A stretch of DNA of 33,743 bases from Bacteroidota bacterium (GTDB taxonomy: Bacteria; Bacteroidota; Bacteroidia; Chitinophagales; Saprospiraceae). How positions within the stretch are numbered: the first letter of the stretch is position 1; each line of letters starts with the position of its first letter. The notes under the pieces are model-generated. The model saw only the letters and a program-made list of their open reading frames with translations. It was not told the DNA's origin and did no database searches. The stretch lies in contig CAUJDW010000053.1 of assembly GCA_963169455.1 (NCBI GenBank), forward strand, positions 1-33,743, in the 5' to 3' direction. This document shows positions 31,693 to 33,743 of the stretch, piece after piece. The translations under genes were made by a program, and so were the position numbers.

Positions 31693-33525
31693 ATGTGTGG
31701 AATAAGCGGCATTGTCGATTTTAGCGGAAAAGCGGCGCCGGAAGCGGAAATCCGCGCCATGATGCACGCCATGAAGCACCGCGGCCCCGACGACGAAGGC
31801 GTTTTTCTGGACGGCCGGATGGGGCTGGGCTTTGTGCGCCTCAGCATTCTGGACCTCTCTTCTTCAGGCCATCAGCCTATGTTTTCGCATGACGGCCGCT
31901 ACGTGCTGATCTTCAACGGCGAAATATTCAACTACGTCGAGTTGAGGGAAGAACTGAAAGGCAAAGGCCATGCTTTCAATTCCCAGGCGGATTCGGAGGT
32001 GCTGCTGGCAGCCTACGCGGAATGGGGGGAAGAGTGCCTCCACCGCTTCAACGGTATGTGGTCCTTTGTGATCTATGACCGGCAAAGCGGGAGCTTGTTT
32101 GCCGCCCGCGACCGCTACGGGATCAAGCCCTTTTACTATTTCATGGACGGGCGGCGCTTTGTTTTCGCCTCCGAAATCCCCCCCATCCTGAAGGTGCTGA
32201 GCCCCCGGCCTTCGCCCAATTACCAGGCCATCTTCGATTACCTGGCCTTCAACCGGACGGACCAGACGGAGGACACCTTTTTTGCGCAGATCAAAAAACT
32301 CCAGCACGGCTGCTGCCTGAAGATTGAAGGCGAAGCGCTGGAGATCATGAAGTGGTACAGCCTCCCGGAACAGGTTGCCGCCGCAAGGCCCTTTGAAAAA
32401 CCGGAGGAGTTCCGCGAACTGTTCAGCTCTTCCGTCGGGCTGCGCCTGCGCAGCGATGTGCCGGTAGGGGTTTGCCTGAGCGGCGGGCTCGATTCCTCCA
32501 GCATCGTTTCCACCCTGCTCGAGGACTTCCGCATGGACGGGCTCCACACCTTTTCGGCCGTTTACGAAAACGGGCAATACGGCGACGAGAGCAGGTATAT
32601 CATGGAATACAGCCCTCTGCTGAAGAATATGTTCTTCACCAGGCCAAATGCCGAAACCCTGGCGAATGATATCGAAAATTTTGTAAAAGCCCATGGAGAA
32701 CCGGTTCCGTCCACTTCGCCCTACGCCCAGTTCAAAGTCATGGAACTGGCGCGGCAACATGTCGTCGTCACCCTCGACGGGCAGGGGGCGGATGAGGAAC
32801 TCGCAGGATACCACTATTTCTTCGGCTTCTTTTTCAAGGGCCTGTTGCGGCAGCGGCGGCTGGGCACGCTGGGCAATGAAATGTTGCATTACCTGCTGAA
32901 GCACCGCAGCCTCTACGGGCTCAAGAGCTTTGCCTATTTCCTCCTCCCGAAAAGGCTGCGCACCGGCCTTCGGGTGGCCGAAAAAGGGTACCTCCACCCG
33001 GATTTCGTCCGCCAGTACCAGGAGGGCAACACCATTGCCGGAGGCTTATACGCGGCGGACAGCCTGAACGGCGCCCTGCTCGATCATTTTGAATACAAGC
33101 TGGAGCATTTGCTGAAATGGGAAGACCGGAATTCCATGTGGTATTCTCTGGAAGCCCGGGTGCCCTTCCTGGATTACAGGCTGGTGGAGCGCACCCTGGC
33201 CATGAGCGGCGACTGGATCATCAGGGACGGCATGACCAAACACATCCTCCGGGAAGCCATGAAAGGAATCCTGCCCGAAGCCATCCGGTTGCGCCGGGAC
33301 AAGATCGGCTTCGGAACGCCGCAGGATGAATGGTTCAGAACACCGGCCTTCCGCCGTTATATCCTGGATATTATCGGATCCGAGTCTTTTGTTTCCCACC
33401 GCATCGTAGATGTGAAAAAGGTGGAGGAAACTTACCGGAAACACCTGAATCGTCAGGGTAATTACGCCAGGGAGATCTGGAAGTGGATAAACCTGGAAAA
33501 CTGGCGGCGGCAATTCATCGACTGA
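31693..33525 (+). CDS. asnB: Glutamine-hydrolysing asparagine synthase-type amidotransferase
   Basis: A 610-residue class II amidotransferase. Met-Cys2-Gly-Ile-Ser-Gly gives the glutaminase nucleophile after Met removal, and the Ntn domain has HRGPDDEG, SILDLSSSGHQPM, FNGEIFNY and RDRYGIKPFYY. The PP-loop is LSGGLDSS (262-269), complete for adenylation. Downstream, LDGQGADEELAGY and SMWYSLEARVPFLDYRLVE, followed by the K-x-x-LR segment, are standard. It makes an amide from a carboxylate using glutamine and ATP. In polysaccharide clusters such enzymes can amidate uronic-acid sugars (WbpS-type), and wlbA in this locus provides a uronic-acid route, but a plain asparagine synthetase is equally possible from sequence alone. 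It is the last gene in the window. Confidence 0.9.
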   Translation: MCGISGIVDFSGKAAPEAEIRAMMHAMKHRGPDDEGVFLDGRMGLGFVRLSILDLSSSGHQPMFSHDGRYVLIFNGEIFNYVELREELKGKGHAFNSQADSEVLLAAYAEWGEECLHRFNGMWSFVIYDRQSGSLFAARDRYGIKPFYYFMDGRRFVFASEIPPILKVLSPRPSPNYQAIFDYLAFNRTDQTEDTFFAQIKKLQHGCCLKIEGEALEIMKWYSLPEQVAAARPFEKPEEFRELFSSSVGLRLRSDVPVGVCLSGGLDSSSIVSTLLEDFRMDGLHTFSAVYENGQYGDESRYIMEYSPLLKNMFFTRPNAETLANDIENFVKAHGEPVPSTSPYAQFKVMELARQHVVVTLDGQGADEELAGYHYFFGFFFKGLLRQRRLGTLGNEMLHYLLKHRSLYGLKSFAYFLLPKRLRTGLRVAEKGYLHPDFVRQYQEGNTIAGGLYAADSLNGALLDHFEYKLEHLLKWEDRNSMWYSLEARVPFLDYRLVERTLAMSGDWIIRDGMTKHILREAMKGILPEAIRLRRDKIGFGTPQDEWFRTPAFRRYILDIIGSESFVSHRIVDVKKVEETYRKHLNRQGNYAREIWKWINLENWRRQFID

Positions 33526-33564
33526 AAAAAAAGATTACTATTCAGGCTCCCTTAGTGGCAATTT

Positions 33565-33600
33565 GAACGCGGGCCTGCGGCCCGCGACGCGGGCAAAGCC
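33565..33600. repeat. REP-like palindrome related to the 10254 repeat
   Basis: GAACGCGGGCCTGCGGCCCG and the following CGAC...GGCAAAGCC match the left arm and centre of the element at 10254 except for one extra C and three changes. It lies 39 bp after the asnB stop. Confidence 0.65.
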
Positions 33601-33610
33601 AACCGTTCCG

Positions 33611-33642
33611 TTCGCGAGAGACTCCGTCTCGATGCGGAATAA
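33611..33642. repeat. Dispersed 32-bp repeat, copy 2 (non-coding)
   Basis: Matches 31616-31647 at 30 of 32 bases. Contains CGAGA...TCTCG, a short palindrome better preserved here than in the coding copy. Confidence 0.75.
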
Positions 33643-33645
33643 TGA

Positions 33646-33662
33646 GCCAGTCTCTGACTGGC
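33646..33662. repeat. 17-bp palindrome, copy 1 of an inverted pair
   Basis: GCCAGT-CTCTG-ACTGGC: six-base arms and a five-base loop. The sister copy at 33711 is in the opposite orientation. Confidence 0.65.
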
Positions 33663-33710
33663 GGGGGTTGAAGCGAATGCCTGTGGTTGCTTTTGGGTAG
33701 ACAGAATAAC

Positions 33711-33727
33711 GCAAGTCAGAGACTTGC
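33711..33727. repeat. 17-bp palindrome, copy 2 of an inverted pair
   Basis: GCAAGT-CAGAG-ACTTGC. Its loop is the reverse complement of the loop at 33646, and the one differing arm position is changed on both sides so that pairing is kept. Confidence 0.65.
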
Positions 33728-33743
33728 CGGTTTGCTCGTATCG

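Overview
The window reads as part of a chromosome from a GC-rich member of the Bacteroidota, perhaps a Saprospiria-like lineage. Pointers are the UpxY-type NusG paralogue heading a polysaccharide locus, two minus-strand promoters of the TTG-N19/22-TAnnTTTG type, a tmRNA tag ending in AMAA, and short palindromic repeats in the gaps. The assignment below phylum level is inference.

Left edge (1-3320): the last 42 codons of an ISAs1-like transposase; then two minus-strand housekeeping genes (an alanine/saccharopine dehydrogenase-type NAD enzyme and fabH), each with its own probable promoter; then a complete plus-strand tmRNA gene (ssrA). A gap of about 900 bp (3321-4216) follows, holding two hairpins but no convincing gene.

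From 4217 to 33525 every gene is on the plus strand, usually overlapping or a few bases apart: one large exopolysaccharide/capsule locus. Order: UpxY/RfaH-like antiterminator; wlbA sugar dehydrogenase; Wza-like outer-membrane lipoprotein and Wzc-like tyrosine kinase (export machine); a CDP-sugar block (rfbF, extended SDR, rmlC-like epimerase, rfbH/E1, and an E3-like flavin reductase) that should make a 3,6-dideoxyhexose; a sugar aminotransferase; a FemAB/GNAT-like transferase; a hexapeptide acyltransferase; Wzy-like polymerase; Wzx flippase; GT4; methyltransferase; GT2; two GT4s; polysaccharide deacetylase-like protein; then a second modification block (GNAT, ATP-grasp ligase, degenerate asparagine synthetase, GT4, complete AsnB-type amidotransferase). 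In the inferred scheme, nucleotide sugars are made in the cytoplasm, assembled on a lipid carrier by at least five glycosyltransferases, flipped by Wzx, polymerised by Wzy, and exported by Wza/Wzc. Amino-acid- or amide-forming enzymes probably decorate the glycan.

Most notable points: (1) the E3-like reductase next to a textbook E1 (RfbH) lacks the [2Fe-2S] ferredoxin domain and the usual Cys of the C-terminal CGP motif, and no CDP-glucose 4,6-dehydratase is visible; (2) FemAB-like, GNAT, ATP-grasp and two asparagine-synthetase-type genes sit together, suggesting an amidated or aminoacylated polysaccharide; (3) a 128-bp MITE-like inverted-repeat element overlaps a stop codon; (4) three kinds of short repeat occur within 240 bp between wzy and wzx; (5) REP-like palindromes are dispersed, and one repeat supplies the C-terminus of a glycosyltransferase. 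No initiating sugar-phosphate transferase, Wzb phosphatase or rfbG is in the window.
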